Assembly: GCA_038227045.1 (NCBI GenBank)
Contig: JBBRQD010000089.1
Span: 1-22,496, forward strand
Direction of reading: 5' to 3'
Source of the DNA: JANXLS01 sp038227045
GTDB taxonomy: Bacteria; Planctomycetota; SZUA-567; H5-PLA8
Length of the DNA: 22,496 bases
The number at the start of each line of letters is the position of its first letter. Position 1 is the stretch's first letter. The position numbers and the translations under genes were made by a program. Below the pieces are notes generated by a model. The model was not told where the DNA came from. It was given only the letters and a program-made list of their open reading frames with translations, and ran no database searches. Shown piece after piece: positions 7,708 to 13,955 of this stretch.

Positions 7708-8271
7708 TTATCCAGGTTTCGTGACGGGTTGGGGTGTGGTCGTGTCGCCGAACGTGTCGTTGAACGCCGTACGCGCCAAATCCAAGCGGGCGTCTTCACG
7801 ATCACGCGCAGTCGGGTCGACGCCAAACGCGCTGCGGAAGCGGTCATCGAAAAGTTGCATCGCATGGGCGAGCTTTTCGTGACCGGCCCAGTTCTTCAGA
7901 AGGCCATTCTGCTCGGCGTCGTTATAACAATGGACGATGATGCCTTCCCAGCGTTCGAGATCGAGCTTGTACCGGTCGGAAGCCCATTTCAGCAGGTAAA
8001 GTCCGACGGTCACATAGAGGGTCAGTGCCGCGTTGCTGGAGAAAATCCGTTCCCAAGCGGACGCACCCGCCGGGGACGGTGACGCTTCCACAGTGATCTT
8101 GACGGGAATGCTCGTGGCGTCGCTGACGACGGCTTGGCCGGGTTCCAGCATGATCAGCGGCGGCTTTTTGACGACGCTGTTGTCCTCAGCGTGGACGGAA
8201 CCGAACATCAACTGCGGACTGGTGATCGCCAGGACAATGGCGAGGGCCGCGTGCAAACACTTCATGCGCAT
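7708..8271 (-). CDS. Holin-like membrane protein with signal sequence
   Basis: 187 residues. It has an N-terminal signal-like helix (LHAALAIVLAITSPQLMFGSVHA, probable cut after HA), a Pro/Val-rich linker, and a second membrane helix at about residues 80-98 (SSNAALTLYVTVGLYLLKW). A helical tail follows containing CYNDAEQNGLLKNWAGHEKL and LFDDRFRSAFG. The combination of one membrane helix followed by an AEQxG...K...A helix is what I know from LL-H-type (superfamily 6) phage holins. The extra cleavable N-terminus is unusual for that family. The start has AGGAG 8 bases upstream. A holin role is inferred; no endolysin is present in the window to support a full lysis cassette. Confidence 0.45.
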   Translation of the reverse strand: MRMKCLHAALAIVLAITSPQLMFGSVHAEDNSVVKKPPLIMLEPGQAVVSDATSIPVKITVEASPSPAGASAWERIFSSNAALTLYVTVGLYLLKWASDRYKLDLERWEGIIVHCYNDAEQNGLLKNWAGHEKLAHAMQLFDDRFRSAFGVDPTARDREDARLDLARTAFNDTFGDTTTPQPVTKPG

Positions 8272-8305
8272 GAGCGCTTCTCCTTATATAGGGGGGGGCG
8301 GATGC

Positions 8306-8339
8306 AGTCGCAGCACACTGTGTGGCGACTTATTTTTTT
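8306..8339 (+). terminator. Hairpin with T run on the plus strand, just past the chaperone stop
   Basis: AGTCGC (8306-8311) pairs with GCGACT (8325-8330), with further CAC/GTG pairing inside, and TATTTTTTT follows on the plus strand. All genes here are on the minus strand, where the hairpin lies directly after the stop codon of the second chaperone frame but lacks a T run. It may stop antisense transcription, or simply be a 3'-end hairpin whose apparent T run is the antisense of the lysine codons that end the gene. Confidence 0.3.
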
Positions 8340-8755
8340 GCGTGCGAATCGACGAAGATGGTTTTCAAGATGCTCAGGTCGGATGTGGTGCCGATGATCT
8401 TGTTGGGTTTGGGTGTGTGGTGGGGGTTGAAGTCCGTGGGTGAAAATCCCGCACTCCTTTTCGGATCGCGGTGCGCATTGGCCAGAAGCGCCAACAACGC
8501 CGACGTGTGTGACCAAGCCTCCTTGCTCCGAGATTCGGACATCCAAAGCAGCTCACGCAACGTGAACGACCCCGGTTGAACCCCGAGCACGCCGGCTAAC
8601 TGCCAGATGAGCCGCCAGCATTCGCCAGCGCCGATTCCAACTGGGCGTCCACGTTCAGGCCGTCCAATCTTTTCTCCGCAAGCGACATGGCTTTCGTTTC
8701 CAACTCCGTGAGCTTGTTTAGCGCCTTGCTCAATACGCTCCGACGGCGCTTCGGG
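8330..8755 (-). CDS. Tail assembly chaperone, second frame (gpT-like), reached by -1 frameshift
   Basis: The recognisable domain runs from about 8620: ECWRLIWQLAGVLGVQPG, then FTLRELLWMSESR, then HRDPKR and FSPTDFNP. I know this block from the protein encoded between the tail tube/chaperone and tape measure genes in PVC-type prophages, the equivalent of the T part of lambda G-GT. The conserved residues before the in-frame GTG (8590) lie upstream of any good start codon in this phase. The phase is open without a stop back to a T TTT TTC heptamer at 8761-8755. Translation by -1 slippage there would give a fusion of about 238 residues with the upstream protein (using its start at 9045). The free-standing GTG form (86 residues) would lose the conserved start of the domain. 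Confidence 0.6.
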   Translation of the reverse strand, partial: PEAPSERIEQGAKQAHGVGNESHVACGEKIGRPERGRPVGIGAGECWRLIWQLAGVLGVQPGSFTLRELLWMSESRSKEAWSHTSALLALLANAHRDPKRSAGFSPTDFNPHHTPKPNKIIGTTSDLSILKTIFVDSHAKK

Positions 8756-9045
8756 AAAAAATCGACGAGTTCCTCCATCAGCGCCGTGGTTGCGACATCA
8801 ATGGCGTCGCCGCCAAGCGCGCGGCCAAATTCCTCGTCGGATACGCTCTGCGCGTCGGCCTCCGGCTTTACCGCTGCGTAAAGCACATCGCAAAGCAAAA
8901 TGGGATCGCTGCCGAGGCGCTCGAGCAACTTGCCTTCGATAGCTTCGAGCAGATTCACATTCGCCAGCGAGCGGACACGTTTGACCGTGTCGACACTGAG
9001 CGCAAGCGTCCAGGTCCGTCCGGCGTTGTCTTTGAAAGTTTTCAT
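8596..9045 (-). CDS. Tail assembly chaperone, first frame (gpG-like)
   Basis: The frame is open to 9105, but the ATG at 9045 has AGGAAGG about 6 bases upstream and gives MKTFKDNAGRTWTLALSVDTVKRV, the usual start of this family (149 residues). The middle (LLCDVLYAAVKPEA, then SVSDEEFGRALGGDAI) and EELVDFFPKRRRSVL match my memory of chaperones that sit after the tail tube gene. They bind the tape measure and tube subunits during tail assembly and are not in the virion. The FF pair at codons 96-97 from this start is encoded TTT TTC after a T, forming a slippery heptamer. The gene follows the tail tube after a 41-base gap. Confidence 0.75.
   Translation of the reverse strand: MKTFKDNAGRTWTLALSVDTVKRVRSLANVNLLEAIEGKLLERLGSDPILLCDVLYAAVKPEADAQSVSDEEFGRALGGDAIDVATTALMEELVDFFPKRRRSVLSKALNKLTELETKAMSLAEKRLDGLNVDAQLESALANAGGSSGS
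8755..8761 (-). promoter_or_regulatory. Candidate -1 ribosomal frameshift site T TTT TTC
   Basis: Read on the minus strand in the phase of the gpG-like gene, the sequence is GAT TTT TTC CCG, a perfect X XXY YYZ heptamer in the correct phase. The -1 phase stays open from here to 8330 and contains the gpT-like domain. Programmed -1 frameshifting between these two genes is conserved in lambdoid and many other long-tailed phages. I did not find a clear downstream pseudoknot by eye. Confidence 0.55.
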
Positions 9046-9086
9046 TGCTGCCTTCCTGAAAATAGGTTTCAATCTGCGCTCACGAT

Positions 9087-9527
9087 TTACGGCACGGTCA
9101 TCCATACCGGCGCGTTGGTCGAGTACGTCGGCTTGACGGTGACCGAAACGATGATGGCCTCCTCCAGCGATTCTTTCCGGCTGAAGTTGGTCACGCTCAC
9201 GGTTGCGCGCAGGCCCTGGGTGCCGGTCTGGGTGATGTCGCCATCCATCACGGCAAATTCCAATGACGAGTTGTTAAAGAACGCGCCCTGGATGGCGGCA
9301 AATCCCACGTCCGCTGTGTCCCAGACCATCTCGAACTCGATGCTGCCGTTCTTCAGCGTGGCGATAGTGGCTTTCCAGCCGCTGTTGCCGCGCGTGGTCA
9401 CGTCGGCTTCTCCGGTCTCCATATTCAGCGTCACGTCTTTGACACTGGTCAGTTCCGCCCACGCCGGTGTCGCGTGCGATCCCGTGTTCCGATACAGCTT
9501 GGCTTGCATACCTAGGCGAATCGCCAT
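9087..9527 (-). CDS. Major tail tube protein
   Basis: 146 residues, soluble and beta-rich, with no signal peptide. Blocks I associate with siphovirus tail tube proteins are present: AELTSVKDVTLNMETGEADVT near residue 25, then RGNSGWKATIATLKNGSIEFEM, and a C-terminal IIVSVTVKPTYS strand. In these proteins the tandem-like VTTR...GW pattern forms the tube's beta-sandwich subunit. Position agrees: after the gp10-like and tail-terminator genes and directly before the chaperones. The ATG has GGAG 8 bases upstream. Its product would polymerise around the tape measure. Confidence 0.8.
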   Translation of the reverse strand: MAIRLGMQAKLYRNTGSHATPAWAELTSVKDVTLNMETGEADVTTRGNSGWKATIATLKNGSIEFEMVWDTADVGFAAIQGAFFNNSSLEFAVMDGDITQTGTQGLRATVSVTNFSRKESLEEAIIVSVTVKPTYSTNAPVWMTVP

Positions 9528-9540
9528 GATTTAATCTCCT

Positions 9541-9933
9541 TCACTTCACCGATCCGGCCCATTCCTGTGGTAACCGGTCTTTGACTTTTTCGAGCGCCGG
9601 TCCCATGAACGGGCGCCTGTCGTAATGTTGCTTCTTGTAGTGCCCGCCAAACTCATGTGCCGCGCCGGAGGTGCCGACGACAGCCTGATCTGGGCCAATT
9701 ACCACGCGCTGTTGATCCTTCTCGACCGCATACACAATCGCCCGCTTGATCTGGCCCTTGCGCGAGTTGGGTGGCGTTCCCGGCGCAGACTCCTTCTTCG
9801 ATGTCTTGATGCTTCGACGCGCCACAAGCCGGATCGCCGCACCTGCGTGTCCAAGGCTTTTGATTGAGCCGTCCTTTGCCGCCTTCAATACCTTCTTTGC
9901 ATCGAACTTCGTATTCGCTTTCGCGCCAACCAT
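9541..9933 (-). CDS. HK97 gp10-like head-tail/tail completion protein
   Basis: 130 residues and basic. The C-terminus has the family hallmark: AAHEFGG, then the RPFMGPALEKVKDRL block (R-P-F-[ML]-x-P-A). HK97 gp10-type proteins act at the head-tail or tail-terminator interface during assembly. The N-terminal half (KVLKAAKDGSIKSLGHAGAAIRLVARRSI) is the expected amphipathic helix. The start lies 2 bases after the stop of the upstream gene, so the two are coupled, and the tail tube gene follows the expected order. Confidence 0.8.
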   Translation of the reverse strand: MVGAKANTKFDAKKVLKAAKDGSIKSLGHAGAAIRLVARRSIKTSKKESAPGTPPNSRKGQIKRAIVYAVEKDQQRVVIGPDQAVVGTSGAAHEFGGHYKKQHYDRRPFMGPALEKVKDRLPQEWAGSVK

Positions 9934-9935
9934 CG

Positions 9936-10361
9936 TTACCTCACCACGCGGAACGTAAACGTCAGAACGCTTGTGAACACGCGCTGTTGTTCCAAATGTT
10001 CCAGCGCGTAAACCGGCGCGTTCTCCGTCTTGATCCAGATCGCCGCGACTGAATCCAGCCGCTTCAACCTGAAGAACTCTCCGATCTCGTCGACCAGCGC
10101 CATCAACGGGTCGATCTCCGCGTTGTCGCCAGTGTCCAGTTTCTTCTGAACTGCGATGTCAATGCCCACGTCATATTGGTTCGCGCTGCGCGAAAAACTA
10201 CTGATCTCAATCTTCTTGGGCACCACAGACACACGCAGTGTTTTCAATTGCGCCAACTCAAAAACCGGACGGTAGAATCGAACCGAAGTCACCGATTGCG
10301 AAAGGGTCGCGGCGTTGAGTGCGGTCACTACTGCGTCGGCGACATCGGTTATCAGCGGCAT
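9936..10361 (-). CDS. Putative tail terminator/completion protein
   Basis: 141 residues. Start (MPLITDVADAVVTALNAAT), middle (YDVGIDIAVQKKL) and end (RVFTSVLTFTFRVVR) give an alternating helix/strand protein like the tail-terminator or neck proteins encoded next to gp10-like genes. I recognise the pattern (an N-terminal helix for subunit contacts, then a beta sheet with two-residue periodicity) and the position rather than a sequence motif. It overlaps the small frame upstream by 10 bases. In siphoviruses such a protein caps the tail tube and joins it to the head. Confidence 0.55.
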   Translation of the reverse strand: MPLITDVADAVVTALNAATLSQSVTSVRFYRPVFELAQLKTLRVSVVPKKIEISSFSRSANQYDVGIDIAVQKKLDTGDNAEIDPLMALVDEIGEFFRLKRLDSVAAIWIKTENAPVYALEHLEQQRVFTSVLTFTFRVVR

Positions 10362-10531
10362 GGATCATTGTTCCAGTTACGGCACATCGTCCTGAAGTTT
10401 CGTTGACCGCACCGATGGGCACCACCATGCCGACAATGTATGTGGTCTCCGGTGGCCACCTGCTGCGACCCGGCTCCCATAGTGCGAACGCTGGGCACCG
10501 CCGCCGGACCATCAATCGGATAGAGGATCAT
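10352..10531 (-). CDS. Small coupled reading frame of doubtful phase
   Basis: The ATG overlaps the stop of the upstream gene as ATGA, and the stop overlaps the next gene by 10 bases, the arrangement seen throughout this operon. The 59-residue product starts well (MILYPIDGPAAVPSVRTM) but continues with a Cys/His/Arg-rich stretch that looks out of phase. A neighbouring phase has more protein-like sequence from the same point (ALWEPGRSRWPPETTYIVG, then VVPIGAVNETSG). A single-base indel, natural or from sequencing, may have broken a small phage gene here. Function unknown. Confidence 0.35.
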   Translation of the reverse strand: MILYPIDGPAAVPSVRTMGAGSQQVATGDHIHCRHGGAHRCGQRNFRTMCRNWNNDPCR

Positions 10532-10893
10532 GCGCTGATCAACTCCGTGACATAAACCCAATCACCGCTGGCACACCAGCCGGTGATGATTCCCCCGTAA
10601 GCCAGCGCGAGCAGTTCCACATGCATTCCCGGCAACACTTTGTAGGTGTAATCGCCGCTGCTCGCGTCCGATCCGAACTTCACGAACAGATCGACGCTTG
10701 CTCCGTTGTGAATGACCAGGCCTCTGCGGTTGTTATTGGCAGCGGAAATCGTTTGAGTACTGGCGTTGAACTGCAAGTGAGTGGCGACGGCGTTTACCAC
10801 TACATTCGCCGGCGACCCCACCGGTTGCACCAAAAGTGCGCCGGTCTGGTCGTCGATCTCGACGTTCGCCGATTGAATCCACGTGCGGGCCAT
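10528..10893 (-). CDS. Phage structural protein of unknown role, beta-rich
   Basis: The frame is open to 10995, but the ATG at 10893 overlaps the upstream stop as TGATG and has AGGAG at the right distance, giving 121 residues (MARTWIQSANVEID). Blocks NNNRRGLVIHNGASVDLFVKFG, YTYKVLPGMHVEL and YGGIITG resemble a widespread small phage protein in which N-x-x-R-x-G-L-x-I-x-N precedes a beta-sandwich ending in TEL. It is found among head-tail and tail genes and is likely a virion or decoration component. No enzymatic motif. Confidence 0.5.
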   Translation of the reverse strand: MARTWIQSANVEIDDQTGALLVQPVGSPANVVVNAVATHLQFNASTQTISAANNNRRGLVIHNGASVDLFVKFGSDASSGDYTYKVLPGMHVELLALAYGGIITGWCASGDWVYVTELISA

Positions 10894-11171
10894 CAGGGTT
10901 TCTCCTGGACCGTTAAGTTCGGCATGCGTTCGACGACTTTTTCCATTGCCACGGAGTTCCGCTCCAGTGCTTTCACCAGCGTATTGCGCACCCATTCATT
11001 CTGGAGCTCGGTTGAGTCGCGCATTTGCCGCTCGCGCTGCCAATCGCGCCATAGCGTGTAGCCGACCACCGCGCCGGCGAGTCCCCATTGCGCCCACAGG
11101 CCGGGATCGCCGTCAACGGGAATGGCCGCCAGAAGCAGCGCGCCCATCCCAGTCTTTACAATGGTCTCCAT
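10893..11171 (-). CDS. Small membrane protein, holin-like
   Basis: About 92 residues (METIVKTGMG). One membrane helix lies at about residues 25-45 (LWAQWGLAGAVVGYTLWRDW), followed directly by a charged helix (RERQMRDSTELQNEWVRNTL). AGGAG is upstream of a GTG (11174) and the ATG (11171); either could start it. The same layout is seen in small phage membrane proteins placed among head-tail genes in PVC-type prophages and in BhlA-like holins. It could be an early-acting holin, a second holin beside the 8271 gene, or a membrane anchor of unknown role. Confidence 0.45.
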   Translation of the reverse strand: METIVKTGMGALLLAAIPVDGDPGLWAQWGLAGAVVGYTLWRDWQRERQMRDSTELQNEWVRNTLVKALERNSVAMEKVVERMPNLTVQEKP

Positions 11172-11179
11172 CACGGTCG

Positions 11180-11557
11180 TTACTCCTGCGCAATCAGCTT
11201 CGTATGAACCCGCAGCGTTTGACGGTAAGAATCGCTGTACCGGAAATGCGGCTCACCGCCCGGCGCGACGACCTCGTAAACAAACGTCTGACTACCGGCT
11301 TGTTCCCGCACTTGATCGCCCACTTCAGGCAGTGCCTGGTTCCCTGCGAGAAGGAGTTCCGCCGCCAGAATCAGGTAATCGCGCGATTCCGTCCGTACCT
11401 GCGCGCCGTAATCGTCATTGACGACGAAGATGGTTCGCCCCGTCGTCGCGTTGACTTCCACAGTGGCGCTTCCGCGGGCGTATATGACTTTGCGCGAGCA
11501 GCGCTTCACGCGCTGGTTTTCCAACCACGCTGAACCGTTCTGCAACATGTCACCCAA
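11180..11557 (-). CDS. Putative head-tail connector protein (TTG start)
   Basis: 125 residues, beginning TTG GGT GAC ATG. AGGAG lies 7 bases before the TTG, while the ATG three codons in would be about 16 bases away, so I favour the TTG start. The sequence is soluble and mixed, with YARGSATVEVNATTGRTIF, YLILAAELLLAG and a C-terminal YRQTLRVHTKLI strand. Similar proteins follow the major capsid and decoration genes in this type of phage and act as head completion or connector subunits. Assignment is mainly by position (between decoration protein and neck/tail genes) and size. Confidence 0.5.
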   Translation of the reverse strand: MGDMLQNGSAWLENQRVKRCSRKVIYARGSATVEVNATTGRTIFVVNDDYGAQVRTESRDYLILAAELLLAGNQALPEVGDQVREQAGSQTFVYEVVAPGGEPHFRYSDSYRQTLRVHTKLIAQE

Positions 11558-11569
11558 TGGCGCGCTCCT

Positions 11570-11902
11570 TTATTGCTGCAAGCGGACGCGCACGGTGGTG
11601 TCTGCGTCGACGGTCGCCGTGGTCGTTTTGCCGAGGAACTTGTTCGATCCAGCCGTGGCCGTCGCGACCTTGTTTGCGGCGTCCCAGTAGACTTTGGTTC
11701 CGGCGGCGATTGCCGTGCCGGCACCGGAGGTCTTCGGCACGTCGAAGACACCCTCGACGCAAAGCGCGCCCGGTGTGTTGGCTTTGACGTCGCGCATGGC
11801 AATTCCGACGAGATCGCCCTGCTCGATCACATCGCCCACGGCCACATCGGCGGTGGGCGTGAAATCCACATAGTCGTCATCTTGAACGTAAACAGCCGTC
11901 AT
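11570..11902 (-). CDS. Capsid decoration protein (DUF2190-like)
   Basis: 110 residues, acidic, Ala/Val/Thr/Gly-rich with no Cys beyond one. The pattern is typical of DUF2190 proteins: an N-terminal YVQDDDYVDFTPTADVAVGDVI, central ALCVEGVFDVPK, then GTKVYWDAANKV and TVRVRLQQ at the end. Such proteins are small beta-tulip-like subunits that sit on or near the capsid surface and are encoded next to the major capsid gene. Here it starts 45 bases after the capsid gene stop, with a GGAG ribosome site. Confidence 0.75.
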   Translation of the reverse strand: MTAVYVQDDDYVDFTPTADVAVGDVIEQGDLVGIAMRDVKANTPGALCVEGVFDVPKTSGAGTAIAAGTKVYWDAANKVATATAGSNKFLGKTTTATVDADTTVRVRLQQ

Positions 11903-11947
11903 GGTTCAAATCTCCGCATTGGATTCTGGGGGAAAGAAGCGAAGCGA

Positions 11948-13954
11948 TTACGCTTCGCCCTTGGACTTGATCGCGCCGCGCGGGTCTTGAAGCGCCACCC
12001 CAAAGTCGTGGTAGCCACGCATCTGGATTCCCAGGACGTTGAAGTCAGCCTCGGCGGTTTCGATGATCGGCGATTCCTGACCATTCAGGAACGCAACCTC
12101 GACCACCGGCAGGTCGGTGGGTTCGGCCAACAGATACCACGCCTTCGCCGAGTTGCCGGTGAACTTCGAGTTCGCCAGATAGCGGCTGACTTCGACGCGG
12201 AACTTGCCCTGATGCGGATTGGCGACCGGATATTTCGTCCCGGTGGTCGTGTCGCGGATTTCGAGCGACTTGAACATCTGCGTTCCCAACGCGCTGAGTG
12301 CAGTCGGGACCAGTATGACCGCCGGCATGACGCCGACGGGCTTGCCGTCGTTGTCCACCTGATCCATGAACGCCACTTCCGCCTTGCTCAACCCATCAAT
12401 GCTCAAGACCGTGTCCGGGCCGGCGATGTAATTCTTATTGCCCGTAATGAAGAACCCGGCGTTGTTCATGAACACCGTCCAGAACACGTCGTTGATCTTC
12501 AAGCCGCTGCCCCGGCCGAGTTTGCGGGGAACCGTGGTGATCGCGCCGAGATCGTCGTTGATGATGTCGCGGCGGTCGATGGCCAACATCAAGCCGTAGG
12601 TATCGGCCTGGTTGGTGTACTTCTCGTTCCCCAGGGTGCCGTGCTTTAGCTCGCCGCCCGGAGTGACCAGCTCGTACTGGTCTTTACCGATGAGCCGGTA
12701 GCTCGACACCGTCTTGAAGTCGACGACGTTGCGCACGGCGCAGATGTTGCGCCATGTCTGCTCCACCGAGAAAAACCCTTCCAGAAGGAACTTATTGGCG
12801 ACGTTGGCCAGGATCCCGCCGATATCGACGCTCGAGAATCCCGCCTGGACGGACTGTCCGAACGCGGCGCGCAAGACGGCGCGGCTGTCGCGGAAGTTGC
12901 GGCCCGAGTAACCGTTGGCCCACGCCGCCTCGAGCAGGAGTTCCTGCATGGAGATCCCGCCGCGAAAGCGCTTGCTTGCGGCCTCGAGCGTCTGCGGGGT
13001 GTAGAATTTCTCAACGGCTTCGAGTTTAGACGTTTGGACACAGGCTGCTTCCAAGACCGTGTTGTTGATCGTGGTGTCCGGCACAATCACGTTCGGCGCT
13101 GTGGGGCGACTGGCGCGCAGGATTTCCAATTCGCAGCGGGTCGCGTCCCAGCCGTCGCGGATGGCCTGCGCTTCGTTTTTCGGGTAAACCGTTCCGCAGA
13201 GCTTGCGGATCGCGGCAATGCGTTCGCTCTCGGTCGCAGCCTCGGCACGCATGGCCGCCGCCGCGTTCGGTTGCGGATGGACGCGGTCACTCGGAGGGGG
13301 TGTGAGCGTCTCCTGCGTCTCCGTTGCGGCGGCGGCCACGGGCGTTTCGACAGTGCTTTCGGTCGCGTTCTCTTTGTCCACGGTATGGTTCTCCTGATTG
13401 GCGTTGGCCCCGGCCGCGACGCTTGCGCTGGTCTGGCCGTCGGCTCCCAAGTCTACGAAACTGATCTCGCCCAGAGTGGCTTTGCGCACCACATTCAACG
13501 GGCCTGAAAACTCTTTGCCGTTCACGATGATCGATTGGTTCTCTCGGACGAACTCGGACTCTTCTACGGACGCGCCGATGGAAGCCTGCCAGGGAAATCC
13601 GTTGCGCGAAGAAGCGACGACTTCGCGGGCCGTCGATGTGTCGCGCGAAACACTGCCTTGGGCCAGCAACTGCCCGTTCTCGACGCGAATACTTTCGGTG
13701 TGGCCCACGCCCAGTGTCGCGTCGTGACCCAGGCGGATCGGGCGCATCTGCGACGGGATCGACAACCCCGCCAAGTCCATCACCACGGGAAAGCGCCAAC
13801 CGGAAACACGCATCGGACCGCCGGTGTAGGCGACCATGCTAAAGCGCGGCAACACCGGTTTGCCTTCGATGGCTTCGACAGTCTCGAAGCTCATGGCGCA
13901 GGTCAGTGCCAGCGGCTTTAGCGCATTGGATTGTGCTTTGGGCTGCTTGCTCAT
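11948..13954 (-). CDS. Fused capsid maturation protease and major capsid protein
   Basis: The frame extends to 14053, but the ATG at 13954 lies one base after the portal stop with GAGGAAGAA upstream, giving 668 residues (MSKQPKAQ). About residues 20-180 look like an S78/Mu-I-like prohead protease: GHDATLGVGH with His at about 77, and FPWQASIGA with the likely nucleophile Ser at about 125, then GEISFVDLGAD. An Ala/Glu/Thr/Pro-rich linker (about 185-250) leads to a capsid-like domain. There SMQELLLEAAWANGY, VEQTWRNICAVRNVVDF, SYRLIG and NPHQGKFRVEV are typical of the capsid proteins paired with lambda-type portals. Protease and scaffold sit on the same chain, so self-cleavage during maturation is expected to release the capsid subunit. 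Confidence 0.85.
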   Translation of the reverse strand: MSKQPKAQSNALKPLALTCAMSFETVEAIEGKPVLPRFSMVAYTGGPMRVSGWRFPVVMDLAGLSIPSQMRPIRLGHDATLGVGHTESIRVENGQLLAQGSVSRDTSTAREVVASSRNGFPWQASIGASVEESEFVRENQSIIVNGKEFSGPLNVVRKATLGEISFVDLGADGQTSASVAAGANANQENHTVDKENATESTVETPVAAAATETQETLTPPPSDRVHPQPNAAAAMRAEAATESERIAAIRKLCGTVYPKNEAQAIRDGWDATRCELEILRASRPTAPNVIVPDTTINNTVLEAACVQTSKLEAVEKFYTPQTLEAASKRFRGGISMQELLLEAAWANGYSGRNFRDSRAVLRAAFGQSVQAGFSSVDIGGILANVANKFLLEGFFSVEQTWRNICAVRNVVDFKTVSSYRLIGKDQYELVTPGGELKHGTLGNEKYTNQADTYGLMLAIDRRDIINDDLGAITTVPRKLGRGSGLKINDVFWTVFMNNAGFFITGNKNYIAGPDTVLSIDGLSKAEVAFMDQVDNDGKPVGVMPAVILVPTALSALGTQMFKSLEIRDTTTGTKYPVANPHQGKFRVEVSRYLANSKFTGNSAKAWYLLAEPTDLPVVEVAFLNGQESPIIETAEADFNVLGIQMRGYHDFGVALQDPRGAIKSKGEA

Positions 13955-13955
13955 T

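Noticed and set aside
11573..12649. A 358-codon plus-strand frame opposite the capsid genes
   Set aside because: Antisense to the decoration and capsid proteins, with no motif and no ribosome site.
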